Shown here piece after piece: positions 8,632 to 16,660 of a stretch of DNA of 64,000 nucleotides. Positions within the stretch are counted from its first letter, which is position 1; each line of letters begins with the position of its first letter. The stretch covers positions 1 to 64,000 of the forward strand of contig NZ_JBHLWN010000077.1 in assembly GCF_042432825.1 (NCBI RefSeq), written 5' to 3'. The translations under genes were made by a program, and so were the position numbers. The notes beneath the pieces are model-generated. The model was not told the DNA's origin and searched no databases. It saw nothing but the letters and a program-made list of their open reading frames with translations. The DNA comes from Gordoniibacillus chartarius (GTDB lineage: Bacteria > Bacillota > Bacilli > Paenibacillales > NBRC-103111).

Positions 8632-10803
8632 CTATGAAATCAGCGGAGCGGGAGCCGGACCGAAGACAGCCTGCTCAAGCAGCTCTGCGATATCGCGGGC
8701 TTTCACCTGCGTCTCCATCTCTTTCAGCTTCGTGCCGTCCTCCATCATCGTCAGGCAATACGGGCAGGCCGAGGAAATGACTGTCGGCTGCACCGCCAAG
8801 GCCTGCTCCGTGCGGGCCACATTGACCCGTTTGCCGGCCGTTTCCTCCATCCACATCATGCCGCCGCCGGCTCCGCAGCACATTCCGTTGTCCCGGGAGC
8901 GCTCCATCTCCACCAGCTCGACCCCGGGAATGGCGCGAAGCACGGCTCTCGGCTGCTCATAGACGCCGTTGTAGCGGCCGAGGTAACACGAATCGTGATA
9001 CGTAATCCGCTCGCGCACCTCATAGCGAGGCTGAAGGCGTCCTTCCTTTACGAGCCGGTCCAGCAGCTCGCTGTGATGCAGTACCTCCACATCGGGGCCG
9101 AGGCCGAAGTCCGGATACTCATGCTTCAGCGTGTTGTACGTGTGCGGACAGGCCGTGACGATCCGTTTCACCCCGTATTTATCGAATAGGGCGATGTTCT
9201 CGGCGGCGAGCTGCTGGAACAGAAATTCGTTGCCGAGCCTGCGCGGCGTATCGCCGGAGCCCTTCTCCTCGTTGCCCAGAATCGCGAAGGAAACGCCGGC
9301 TTTATTCAGCAGCCGGACGAACGCCTTCGTTACTTTTCGGGAACGGTTGTCGTACGAGCCCATCGAGCCGACGAAGAACAAATAGTCGAAGTCCGGATTT
9401 TCCTTCACCGTCGGTACACGCAGCTCGCCGCACGGATCGATGTCCTTCACCCATTTGATCCGGTCGTTGCGGGAGATCCCCCACGGATTGCCCTGCCGTT
9501 CGATGTTTTGCAGCGCCCGCTGCCCGTCGTGAGGCATGCTGCCCTGTGTAAGCACGAGGTAACGGCGCATATCGACGATTTTGTCGACATGCTCGTTGCC
9601 GACCGGACATTGATCCTCGCAGTTGCGGCACGTCGTGCACGACCACAGCTCCTCTTCGGTCATAACGCCGCCGATCAGCTCCACCTCGGAGATCGGCCGG
9701 CCTCCGGCCGTCCAGGCCAGCTTTTGGGCTTGCAGCGTAGGACCGATGTCGGTAATCCCCGTTCCACGCCAAGCGCCAAGCGGCTCGCTCAGCCGGGTAA
9801 CGGTATGCACCCGCTGAGCGCCCCCGCCGAAAGCGAACCGGGGCACCCACGGCGATTTCGACGTGACGGCTGCGCCCTTCTCCGTGAGATGGTCGCGCAG
9901 CTTGACGATGAGATGCATCGGCGACAGCATTTTACCGGTATTCGATGCGGGACACACGTTCGTACAGCGCCCGCATTCCACGCAAGCGTACAGGTCGAGC
10001 AGCTGCTTCCTGGTAAAATCCTCGATCCGGCCGACGCCGAAGCTCTCCGCCTCTTCATCCTCGAGATCCAGCTTGCTCAGCTTACCGGGCGGATCCGTGC
10101 GGCGCAGCCAAATGTTGACCGGAGCCGTCACAATATGAAAATGCTTCGACTGCGGCACATAGACGGCAAACGCCAGCAAAATCAACAGATGCAGCCACCA
10201 CGTTATATAAAACCCCACTGCCGCAGCCCCCGCTCCCATTCCGCCGAAACCGGCGGCCAAGAGCGAAGAGACCGGCGCATGCGCAGAACCTGGCAGCCCG
10301 TGCATGACCCGCTCGAACGCTAACGTCAACAAGACCGACAGCATCAGTCCCCATATGAAAAAGATGACCAGACTCGGCTTCCAGCCGCGCTTCAGCCGTT
10401 TCAGCTTCTCGCCGTAGCGGCGATAGGCGGCGTACGCCATCGCCAGCAGCACGAGCGCCACCGTCACCTCCTGCACGAGCCCGAAGGCGTCGTAGCCCGG
10501 CATCGGCAGACCGCGCCCGATCAGCCCTTTCAGAATCAAATCGATCGCACCGAGCTGCAGAATGAGGAAGCCGTAAAAGATGACGATATGCATGATCCCG
10601 CTTTTGCGATCCTTGAGCAGCTTGGTCTGACCGAAGGTCTGCACGATGAACGTGTGCAGCCGCTCTTTCGCTTGACGCTCTACATGGACGGGCCGCCCGA
10701 GCTTGATGTACAAGTACCGATGGTACACGGCTTTGTAACACCAATAGGCGCCTAGCCCAACCGCCGCAAGGAATAATAGAAGCTGTAATGCCTGCCACGC
10801 CAT
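8632..10803 (-). CDS. fadF: membrane iron-sulfur oxidoreductase FadF (ETF:quinone reductase candidate)
   Basis: About 723 aa. The first 270 residues carry several membrane helices of the NarI-like type. Then come two ferredoxin motifs (CVECGRCTNVCP and CTTCRNCEDQCP) and a C-terminal CCG domain with CCGAGGG and SACPYC. This is the architecture of Bacillus FadF (YwjF). It probably accepts electrons from EtfAB and passes them to menaquinone. The ATG at 10803 was chosen for its GGTGG upstream; an ATG at 10815 is an alternative, and a frame reaching 10962 would run through the promoter region. It is the first gene of the minus-strand fad operon. Confidence 0.88.
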   Translation of the reverse strand: MAWQALQLLLFLAAVGLGAYWCYKAVYHRYLYIKLGRPVHVERQAKERLHTFIVQTFGQTKLLKDRKSGIMHIVIFYGFLILQLGAIDLILKGLIGRGLPMPGYDAFGLVQEVTVALVLLAMAYAAYRRYGEKLKRLKRGWKPSLVIFFIWGLMLSVLLTLAFERVMHGLPGSAHAPVSSLLAAGFGGMGAGAAAVGFYITWWLHLLILLAFAVYVPQSKHFHIVTAPVNIWLRRTDPPGKLSKLDLEDEEAESFGVGRIEDFTRKQLLDLYACVECGRCTNVCPASNTGKMLSPMHLIVKLRDHLTEKGAAVTSKSPWVPRFAFGGGAQRVHTVTRLSEPLGAWRGTGITDIGPTLQAQKLAWTAGGRPISEVELIGGVMTEEELWSCTTCRNCEDQCPVGNEHVDKIVDMRRYLVLTQGSMPHDGQRALQNIERQGNPWGISRNDRIKWVKDIDPCGELRVPTVKENPDFDYLFFVGSMGSYDNRSRKVTKAFVRLLNKAGVSFAILGNEEKGSGDTPRRLGNEFLFQQLAAENIALFDKYGVKRIVTACPHTYNTLKHEYPDFGLGPDVEVLHHSELLDRLVKEGRLQPRYEVRERITYHDSCYLGRYNGVYEQPRAVLRAIPGVELVEMERSRDNGMCCGAGGGMMWMEETAGKRVNVARTEQALAVQPTVISSACPYCLTMMEDGTKLKEMETQVKARDIAELLEQAVFGPAPAPLIS

Positions 10804-10857
10804 CGTTTCCACCATCCTTTCGCAATGTGGGACAAGCTTGCAACCGCTTTCAAATTG

Positions 10858-10870
10858 TGAAACGCTTACA
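10858..10870. promoter_or_regulatory. possible CcpA cre-like site (weak)
   Basis: TGAAACGCTTACA in the fadF leader resembles a catabolite-responsive element, but one base of the usual 14-base pattern is missing. It is recorded as a weak candidate only. Confidence 0.2.
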
Positions 10871-10955
10871 TAACCCCCAGCGATTCCTCCTCCTCTTTCT
10901 CCTATGCCTGCCCCGGCGTATTCATGAATGAAGGAGAAAGTTTCCAAATTTGCCG

Positions 10956-10984
10956 TTGACACGCTTCCAGCAGTGTCCTAAGAT
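10956..10984 (+). promoter_or_regulatory. sigma-A promoter of fadR-etfBA
   Basis: TTGACA (10956-10961), a 17-base spacer and TAAGAT (10979-10984). Initiation is expected near 10991, just ahead of the FadR palindrome. Confidence 0.7.
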
Positions 10985-10997
10985 GGAGTTACAGAAA

Positions 10998-11015
10998 TGA
11001 ATGAGTATTCATTCA
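10998..11015. promoter_or_regulatory. FadR operator
   Basis: TGAATGAGTATTCATTCA is an exact match to the Bacillus FadR consensus (TGAATGAnTAnTCATTCA). It sits immediately downstream of the fadR promoter, in the region shared with the divergent fadF operon, so one site could repress both. Long-chain acyl-CoAs would relieve binding, as in the Bacillus system. A second, partial palindrome TTCATGAATGAA lies at 10921-10932. Confidence 0.9.
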
Positions 11016-11050
11016 CCCGATATCCATATACTACCACCGGGGTGAAGCCG

Positions 11051-11635
11051 ATGACAAGTAGGAAAAATGAAAAGTATGACGCCATTCTACGCGGAGCCCT
11101 CGAAGTATTCGCCGAGCACGGCTTCCACCGCTCCCAGGTGTCGAAAATCGCCCGCGCCGCCGGCGTGGCGGACGGCACCATTTATTTGTACTTCAAACGC
11201 AAGGAAGACATTCTGATCTGCTTATTCCGGGAACGGCTGGGCGAGCTGATCGACAAGTTCACCGCCGGCATCGAGCCGATTGCCGACATCCGGGAAGCGC
11301 TGCGCCAAGTGTGTTATATCCACTACAGTGAGCTTGAGAACGATGTCAACTTTGCCTATGTCACACAGATCGAGCTTCGTCAAAGCGATCTCGAGCTGAG
11401 AAAAGAAATAGGCGAAGCGTTCAAGCCATATATTAAGTTAATCGAGCAATTGCTGGTGAAGGGGATCGAGCAAGGCGTCTTTCGTCCCGACCTTGACGTG
11501 AAGCTGACGAGGCTCCTGCTGTTTGGGGCTATGGACGAAGTCGTCACCTCCTGGCTCATCTCCGGCCGCAAATATTCGCTCGTCTCGCAAGTCGAAGGTA
11601 CGGTGACGTTTTTCCTGCAGGGGATTGGAAAGTAA
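11051..11635 (+). CDS. fadR: TetR-family fatty-acid regulator FadR
   Basis: A 194-aa TetR-type repressor. The N-terminal helix-turn-helix region (residues about 10-55) includes SQVSKIARAAGVADGTIYLY and continues FKRKEDIL. It is very close to Bacillus FadR in pattern and length, and the ligand-binding half contains the conserved QIELRQS segment. The start is placed at the ATG at 11051, which has a GGGGTG upstream. An in-frame ATG at 10997 would put the operator inside the coding region and is rejected. It overlaps the upstream region of etfB and is probably autoregulated. Confidence 0.93.
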   Translation: MTSRKNEKYDAILRGALEVFAEHGFHRSQVSKIARAAGVADGTIYLYFKRKEDILICLFRERLGELIDKFTAGIEPIADIREALRQVCYIHYSELENDVNFAYVTQIELRQSDLELRKEIGEAFKPYIKLIEQLLVKGIEQGVFRPDLDVKLTRLLLFGAMDEVVTSWLISGRKYSLVSQVEGTVTFFLQGIGK

Positions 11636-11663
11636 CGAACTTCGGGTAAAGGAGCTGGGTGCG

Positions 11664-12434
11664 ATGAATCTTCTTGTATTGGTGAAGCAAACGTTCGATA
11701 CCGAGGAGAAAATTACGCTGGACGGCGGTGCCGTATCCGAGGACGGCGTCAAATTCGTCATCAATCCGTACGACGAATACGCCGTCGAGCAAGCGCTCCA
11801 AATCCGCGACGAGCTCGGCGGCAAAGTGACCGTCGTCTCCGTCGGACCGGAGCGTGCTGCCGAAGCGCTGCGCACAGCGCTCGCTATGGGAGCGGACGAA
11901 GCGGCGCTGATCGAGTGCGATGCCGCCGCTGCCGATGAAGAGGCGATTTCGCGCATCCTCGCCGCTTATGCCAAAGGGCAGCCGGCCTTCGATCTGATTC
12001 TCGGCGGCAACTTCTCCGTAGATAACGGAGCCGGCCAAGTCGCGGTCCGCCTTGCACGCCTGCTCGGCATTCCGCACGTTTCCTCGGTAACGAAGCTGGA
12101 GCTCGGCGGCTCCGCCGCCGTTGCCCATCGCGACGCCGAGGGTGACGTAGAAATCGTCGAAGTGCCTCTCCCCGCCCTGTTCACCGCCCAGCAAGGCTTG
12201 AACGAGCCGCGCTATCCGTCGCTGCAGGGCATTATGAAAGCGAAGAAGAAGCCGTTTGCCCGCTTGACGCTTGACGAGATCGGCCTCTCCGCTGCGGAGC
12301 TGCAGCCTGCGGTAACCCGCCTCGAGCTGTCGCTTCCTCCCGAGCGCCAAGCCGGCAAAGTGCTGAAGGGGGATATGGCGGCGCAGGCTGCCGAGCTTGT
12401 TCGCTTGCTGCGCGACGAAGCGAAGGTTATCTAA
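11664..12434 (+). CDS. etfB: electron transfer flavoprotein beta subunit
   Basis: A 256-aa EtfB. The first residues MNLLVLVKQTFDTE are typical, and an AMP-binding type segment near residues 110-130 (DLILGGNFSVDNGAGQV) is present. With EtfA it accepts electrons from FadE. The ATG at 11664 follows AAAGGAG, and the gene begins 28 bases after fadR. Co-transcription with fadR places it under fatty-acid control. Confidence 0.94.
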   Translation: MNLLVLVKQTFDTEEKITLDGGAVSEDGVKFVINPYDEYAVEQALQIRDELGGKVTVVSVGPERAAEALRTALAMGADEAALIECDAAAADEEAISRILAAYAKGQPAFDLILGGNFSVDNGAGQVAVRLARLLGIPHVSSVTKLELGGSAAVAHRDAEGDVEIVEVPLPALFTAQQGLNEPRYPSLQGIMKAKKKPFARLTLDEIGLSAAELQPAVTRLELSLPPERQAGKVLKGDMAAQAAELVRLLRDEAKVI

Positions 12435-12457
12435 GCCATTTCAGGGAGGTTACCGAT

Positions 12458-13438
12458 ATGAGCCACATGGTTCTCGTTGTAGCGGAAGTGCGGGCCGGCA
12501 AGCTGCGGCAGGTCTCGCTGGAAGCGCTTCAAGCCGCCAAGCTGTCCGCGCAGCCCGGCGATCGCATCGCCGCCGCACTGCTTGGCAGCGGCACGGCCGG
12601 GCTCGCCTCGGAGCTGGCGGCGGCAGGAGCACAGTACGTATATGTCGTCGATCACGCGGCGCTGGAGACGTATCACCCGGAAGCGTACTTGGCCGCACTC
12701 CGCGCCGTGATCGATGCCGCAAAGCCCGCCGCACTCTTCTTCGGTCATACGGCAATCGGGCGCGATTTGGCGCCGGCCGTTGCCGCCGAGCTGCAAGCCG
12801 GGCAAATCTCTGATGTGACGGCGATTCATCGCCAAGGCGACCGCATCGTCTTTACGCGTCCGATCTATGCGGGCAAAGCGTTCGAGTCGGAATCGTTCGA
12901 ACGGGCTCCCTGGATCGTGACGATCAGGCCCAACAATATTAAGACTGTGGGAACTGACGGATCGGGTGCGGACGATCAAGCCGAGCTCGTCGCGGTCGAG
13001 TATCCCGCCCCCTCCCTCCGCTCTGTAGTGAAGGACGTTGTGAAGAAGATGTCCGGCAAGCTCGATTTGACCGAAGCGCGCATTATCGTCTCCGGCGGCC
13101 GCGGTGTCAAGAGCGCCGAAGGCTTCGCCCCGCTGGAAGAGCTGGCGAACGTGCTCGGCGGCGCGATCGGCGCCTCCCGCGGCGCTTGCGACGCCGGCTA
13201 CTGCGACTATGCGCTGCAGATCGGCCAAACCGGCAAAGTGGTCACACCGGAAATCTATATCGCCTGCGGCATATCCGGCGCGATTCAGCACTTGGCCGGC
13301 ATGAGCCAGTCGCGCATTATCGTCGCGATCAACAAAGATCCCGAAGCGCCGATCTTTCAGGCTGCGGACTACGGCATCGTCGGCGATCTATTCGAGGTTG
13401 TCCCGCTTCTTACCCAAGAGTTCCGCAAAATCGTATAA
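12458..13438 (+). CDS. etfA: electron transfer flavoprotein alpha subunit
   Basis: A 326-aa EtfA. The C-terminal FAD-binding domain is clear: SGGRGVKSAEGF near residue 212, then GASRGACDAGY, IGQTGKVVTP and GISGAIQHLAGM. It forms the heterodimer with EtfB and would donate electrons to the FadF protein encoded on the other side of the regulator. GGGAGG-type SD, 23 bases after etfB. It is the last gene of the plus-strand fad operon and is followed by a terminator. Confidence 0.95.
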   Translation: MSHMVLVVAEVRAGKLRQVSLEALQAAKLSAQPGDRIAAALLGSGTAGLASELAAAGAQYVYVVDHAALETYHPEAYLAALRAVIDAAKPAALFFGHTAIGRDLAPAVAAELQAGQISDVTAIHRQGDRIVFTRPIYAGKAFESESFERAPWIVTIRPNNIKTVGTDGSGADDQAELVAVEYPAPSLRSVVKDVVKKMSGKLDLTEARIIVSGGRGVKSAEGFAPLEELANVLGGAIGASRGACDAGYCDYALQIGQTGKVVTPEIYIACGISGAIQHLAGMSQSRIIVAINKDPEAPIFQAADYGIVGDLFEVVPLLTQEFRKIV

Positions 13439-13461
13439 CGTACGGAATCATCGTAGTTCTC

Positions 13462-13499
13462 GCCCTGCATCGGCATTTTCGGTGCGGGGCTTCATTTTT
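13462..13499 (+). terminator. terminator after etfA
   Basis: GCCCTGCA pairs with TGCGGGGC (one G-T wobble) across a 13-base loop, followed by TTCATTTTT. Confidence 0.75.
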
Positions 13500-13548
13500 G
13501 CTAGGGGCGTGATAAAATGATAGTAACGATAGAAAATGAGGTGACGAA

Positions 13549-14319
13549 ATGAAAAAAGCCGCAGCTGCCATTGTGCTGTTCGCCATGACGTTCGGCGTAG
13601 CCGGGGCATCGAGCGTGAACGGGGAATTCGAAGGGAATCCGGTTGTGAAGGTTCAGTCGGGCGGGAAAGAGCTGCAGGTGGAGGATGTGCCGGCGACCAT
13701 TTATCTGGGGCGTACCGTCGTGCCGATCTATATGCTGAAGCAGTTGGGCGCTGAAGTAACGTGGAATGCGGACGCGTATACCGTTAATGTTACGATGCCG
13801 ACAACCCGCTCCGACAAGCCGAGTGCCCCGGAGCAGGTGACGGACAAGCCGAATGCCGCAGCACAGGAGAAGATCAAGCTTCGCAAAGCATACAGCTGGC
13901 TCAAGGATACCGATATGGCTATGCTGACCTTCGTTCAGCAGCTTCAACTGCTGACCACTCTCGAGGCGGATGATTCATTCTTCGCGCTGATGGAGGAAGA
14001 CTTCAAGAAGCTGCAAAACGATTACAACGCATCGATGCAAATGGCGTTCGACCTAACTTCTAAGGTAACCGCGTATGAAGATCTTCGTTCGATCATGGAC
14101 AGCCAGACGAAGACGATGGATCAAATTCGTTCCGCCAAAAGCTTCTTCAGCATTAAACAAACGAACAATGCCGCCGAAATTGCCAAAGGCGCTCAGATCA
14201 GCATCTATAATGCGCTCCGCATGGCCCGACTCAATCTGCAGCACACGACGGAGCTGCTGCGCCAGCTTGATCTGATCGAGCCGGCCGCCGGCACGACAAC
14301 ATCCCCCGCCAACAGCTGA
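13549..14319 (+). CDS. secreted stalk-domain (copper amine oxidase N-like) protein
   Basis: A 256-aa protein with a signal peptide (residues about 1-20, cleavage near AGA/SS). A short domain follows at residues about 30-85, with the pattern RTVVPIYMLKQLGAEVTWNA seen in copper_amine_oxN-like stalk modules of Paenibacilli. The rest (about 100-240) is mostly helical with no catalytic motif I recognise. GAGGTGA precedes the ATG. It probably acts in the cell wall or outside the membrane; the function is unknown. Confidence 0.75.
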   Translation: MKKAAAAIVLFAMTFGVAGASSVNGEFEGNPVVKVQSGGKELQVEDVPATIYLGRTVVPIYMLKQLGAEVTWNADAYTVNVTMPTTRSDKPSAPEQVTDKPNAAAQEKIKLRKAYSWLKDTDMAMLTFVQQLQLLTTLEADDSFFALMEEDFKKLQNDYNASMQMAFDLTSKVTAYEDLRSIMDSQTKTMDQIRSAKSFFSIKQTNNAAEIAKGAQISIYNALRMARLNLQHTTELLRQLDLIEPAAGTTTSPANS

Positions 14320-14330
14320 CGGGGGATGTT
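14298..14330. terminator. stem-loop between convergent genes
   Basis: AACATCCCCCG and CGGGGGATGTT form a perfect 11-bp stem around an 11-base loop that contains the stop codon of the upstream gene. There is no strong T-tract on either side, so it may be a 3'-end stabiliser and not a classic terminator. Confidence 0.55.
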
Positions 14331-14334
14331 CGCA

Positions 14335-14985
14335 TTATTGAACGATGAGGCTGTAGAACCGGCTGATGACCGCCGCCGCTTGCGCGCGCGTGGTCGGACT
14401 GTCCGGCTCGAATAAGCCGGCGTCGTTCGTGGACATCAAGTTCCCGTTCAGCATCGCCGCGACGGATTCCTTGGACCAGCTCAGCTTGCCCGCATCCTTC
14501 AGGTCCGACATCAGCTCCGCTTGCCCCGCTTCATCCGGCTTCACCGCAATATGCGACGCTTCCAGCGCGCGAACGACGATCGCCGCCAGCTCCTCCCGGC
14601 TGACCGACCGGTTCGGCTGGAACGTTCCGTCTTCGTAACCGTTCACGATGCCGGCCGACGCCGAAGCATTAACCGATCCGGTATACCAGTCGTCCTTCTT
14701 CACATCGCTGAAGTACACCGCGCTCGTCACGCTTGTATCCAGCTTCATGGAGGCCGCGATCATCGCGGACAGCTCGGCGCGAGTCAGCTGCGCATCCGGC
14801 TCGTAACGGCCGTCCGACTTGCCGTTCGCAAGCCCGTTTTTCCCCAAATATTCGATGTACTTCTTACCCCAATGGCCATCAATATCCGTAAAGCTGTTCG
14901 TTGCAGCCGTGTCGGCAAATGCTGCAGCAGGCAGCATGATTGAAGCAGCGAGAATCATAGCGGCAATTTTGACATTGTTCTTCAC
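14335..14985 (-). CDS. SLH-domain-only secreted protein
   Basis: A 216-aa protein with a signal peptide (residues 1-25, AFA/DT) and three S-layer homology domains (about 30-75, 90-140, 155-210). The SLH signatures FTDIDGHWGKKYIEYLGKNG, NGYEDGTFQPNRSVSREELA and TTRAQAAAVISRF are visible. SLH modules bind pyruvylated wall polymer. No effector domain is attached, which is unusual and suggests a wall-binding plug or a partner-dependent anchor. It starts at GTG 14985 with AAGGAAG upstream. Confidence 0.88.
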   Translation of the reverse strand: MKNNVKIAAMILAASIMLPAAAFADTAATNSFTDIDGHWGKKYIEYLGKNGLANGKSDGRYEPDAQLTRAELSAMIAASMKLDTSVTSAVYFSDVKKDDWYTGSVNASASAGIVNGYEDGTFQPNRSVSREELAAIVVRALEASHIAVKPDEAGQAELMSDLKDAGKLSWSKESVAAMLNGNLMSTNDAGLFEPDSPTTRAQAAAVISRFYSLIVQ

Positions 14986-15024
14986 TCGAGATAAACTTCC
15001 TTTCCAACTCTAGTAATCGGCCTT

Positions 15025-15969
15025 CTAGCTATCATACCACCCTTCGAAGGTGCGAACAACATCTTCCAGCACGCCATCGCGCCCCCGCTCGTTAAAAATC
15101 TCGTGGCGCATGCCCGGGTACAGCTTCACCTTGACATCTGCGGCGCCCGCCATCCGGTACTCCCGTTCCAGTGCGGCGATCTCTTTCCCTCCCGAGCTCA
15201 TCGGATCTTCCGCACCCGCCATGATCATAACCGGCAGTGAGCGGTTGAGCTGCGACCACAGCCGGGGCGAATACAGCAAGCGAAGCCCTCGCAAAAATTC
15301 CCTGTAAAATATGGCAGGCATGACGCTGCCGCACATCTCATCGGCGATATACAGATCGACCTGCTCAGCGTCGGAGGACAGCCAATCGTACGGCGTACGC
15401 GCCGGCTTAAAGCTCCGGTTGTAGGCGCCGAACGTCATTCGATCGAGCAGCCGGCTCGGCGCCCCTTCTTCCCGCCGCAGCGCCAGCTCGATGCGGGCGA
15501 CTCGTTCGCCCAATGCGAGCAGAGGCCCCTTCTTATAGCCGGCGGCACTAAGCAGCAGCCCTTGATAACGGTCGGGGTACAGCAGCGTCGCGAGCTGGGA
15601 GACGAATGAACCCATGCTGTGACCGATGAGGAAAATCGGCAGCCGGTCGCCCGCTCCCCGCTCGCTTTGCTCCCGATCCGCTTCGTCCGCAATCTGCTTC
15701 GCGTTGTCCGCCAGCCGGCGGAAGCCGCCATTCCCCAGATCGCCCCAATAGCGCCCCTTGCTCCGCCCATGTCCGAGGTGATCCGCCGCATATACCGCAT
15801 AGCCGGCTTCCGTCAGCCGCTGTGCCACGCGCCTATACCTGCCGGCATGCTCGGACATGCCATGGGCGATTTGGACGATGCCGCGCACCGTCCCCTGTTC
15901 CGGTTCCCAGATATAGACGCCTAGCTCACGGCCGGATGGGTCCGTCACCGAACGCTCCCTCTCCTTCAT
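15025..15969 (-). CDS. monoacylglycerol lipase-like alpha/beta hydrolase
   Basis: A 314-aa serine hydrolase of the Hydrolase_4 (lysophospholipase/monoglyceride lipase) group. The nucleophile elbow is GHSMGSF, the acid is in AGAEDPMSSGG and the histidine in YPGMRHEIFNE. The oxyanion segment IAHGMSEHAGRY is classic for this group. There is no signal peptide, so it is cytoplasmic. The TetR gene lies only 24 bases upstream in the same orientation and is the likely regulator. The natural ester substrate is not determinable from sequence. Confidence 0.85.
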   Translation of the reverse strand: MKERERSVTDPSGRELGVYIWEPEQGTVRGIVQIAHGMSEHAGRYRRVAQRLTEAGYAVYAADHLGHGRSKGRYWGDLGNGGFRRLADNAKQIADEADREQSERGAGDRLPIFLIGHSMGSFVSQLATLLYPDRYQGLLLSAAGYKKGPLLALGERVARIELALRREEGAPSRLLDRMTFGAYNRSFKPARTPYDWLSSDAEQVDLYIADEMCGSVMPAIFYREFLRGLRLLYSPRLWSQLNRSLPVMIMAGAEDPMSSGGKEIAALEREYRMAGAADVKVKLYPGMRHEIFNERGRDGVLEDVVRTFEGWYDS

Positions 15970-15993
15970 TCGAATCGCCTCGCTCTCCCGGGA

Positions 15994-16506
15994 TTAATCC
16001 TTCTCGCAATATGGCGACAGCTCCTGCAGCTCCAGCACCTCCGCCATGACCGAAGCCAGACCGAGACCGATGAAGCTCTTGGCTTGAAATCCGGGATCGG
16101 GCAGTCCGGACTGGATGAATTTGCCCTTCACCACACGGTATATATGAGCGAAGCCTTCCTGCACGGCCTCCCGAATGACCGGCTCCGCCGTCGTGAACGA
16201 CTGCATCGAGAGCAGCGTTTCGTCCCGGTGTGTGGCCAGCAAATTGAAGAAAGCCTTCCCCATCGTGTCAATCAGCTGCTCCGGCGGCGCTTCCACCCGT
16301 CCGAATACGTCGGCAATCCGGATTATCGATTGTTGAAGAACGGCAATGAACAGCTCTTCCTTCGATTTGAAAAAATGAAACACATACGGCTGTGTAACCC
16401 CTACTTCTTTCGCGATGTGGGCCGTTGTCGTCTTGTAATAGCCTTGCTTGGCGAATACGGCAACCGCCGCTTCGAGAATTTGCTGTTTGCGATCGTCTTT
16501 AGGCAC
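15994..16506 (-). CDS. TetR/AcrR-family regulator
   Basis: A 170-aa repressor-type protein. The DNA-binding helices occupy residues about 8-52, with TTTAHIAKEVGVTQPYVFHF and an FKSKEELF tail; the variable C-terminal half should bind an effector. The GTG start at 16506 follows GGGAG. It forms a two-gene unit with the downstream hydrolase. A palindrome overlying its own probable promoter suggests autoregulation. Confidence 0.85.
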   Translation of the reverse strand: MPKDDRKQQILEAAVAVFAKQGYYKTTTAHIAKEVGVTQPYVFHFFKSKEELFIAVLQQSIIRIADVFGRVEAPPEQLIDTMGKAFFNLLATHRDETLLSMQSFTTAEPVIREAVQEGFAHIYRVVKGKFIQSGLPDPGFQAKSFIGLGLASVMAEVLELQELSPYCEKD

Positions 16507-16530
16507 TTCGTGTTAGTCTCCCAGCATTTA

Positions 16531-16573
16531 ATTTATTGATTAATAAATACACCATATTTCAATGTAAAGTCAA
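16531..16573 (-). promoter_or_regulatory. promoter and TetR-type operator
   Basis: On the minus strand TTGACT (16568-16573) is followed after 18 bases by a weak -10, TATTTA. The -10 falls in the palindrome ATTTATT-GATT-AATAAAT (16531-16548), whose arms are perfect. This is a plausible operator for the adjacent TetR protein. Confidence 0.5.
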
Positions 16574-16607
16574 GCGTTTTTGCCAAACAGCCGTTGCGAA
16601 CCTGCAT

Positions 16608-16652
16608 CAAATACGGCCGTATCCCGTTTAACCCGGGAATACGGCCGTATTG
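16608..16652. terminator. double-palindrome hairpin after the signalling operon
   Basis: Two copies of ATACGGCCGTAT, each itself palindromic, are arranged as arms of a longer hairpin whose inner stem extends with cccg/cggg and one bulged base. It lies after the last gene of the minus-strand signalling operon. The T-tract is weak. Confidence 0.5.
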
Positions 16653-16660
16653 GCTTCGAC

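Noticed and set aside
10858..10870. firm CcpA cre assignment
   Set aside because: The match lacks one base of the 14-base pattern. It is listed only as a weak candidate.
10997..11050. upstream ATG for fadR at 10997
   Set aside because: It would place the FadR operator inside the coding region and has no SD; the ATG at 11051 matches Bacillus FadR length.
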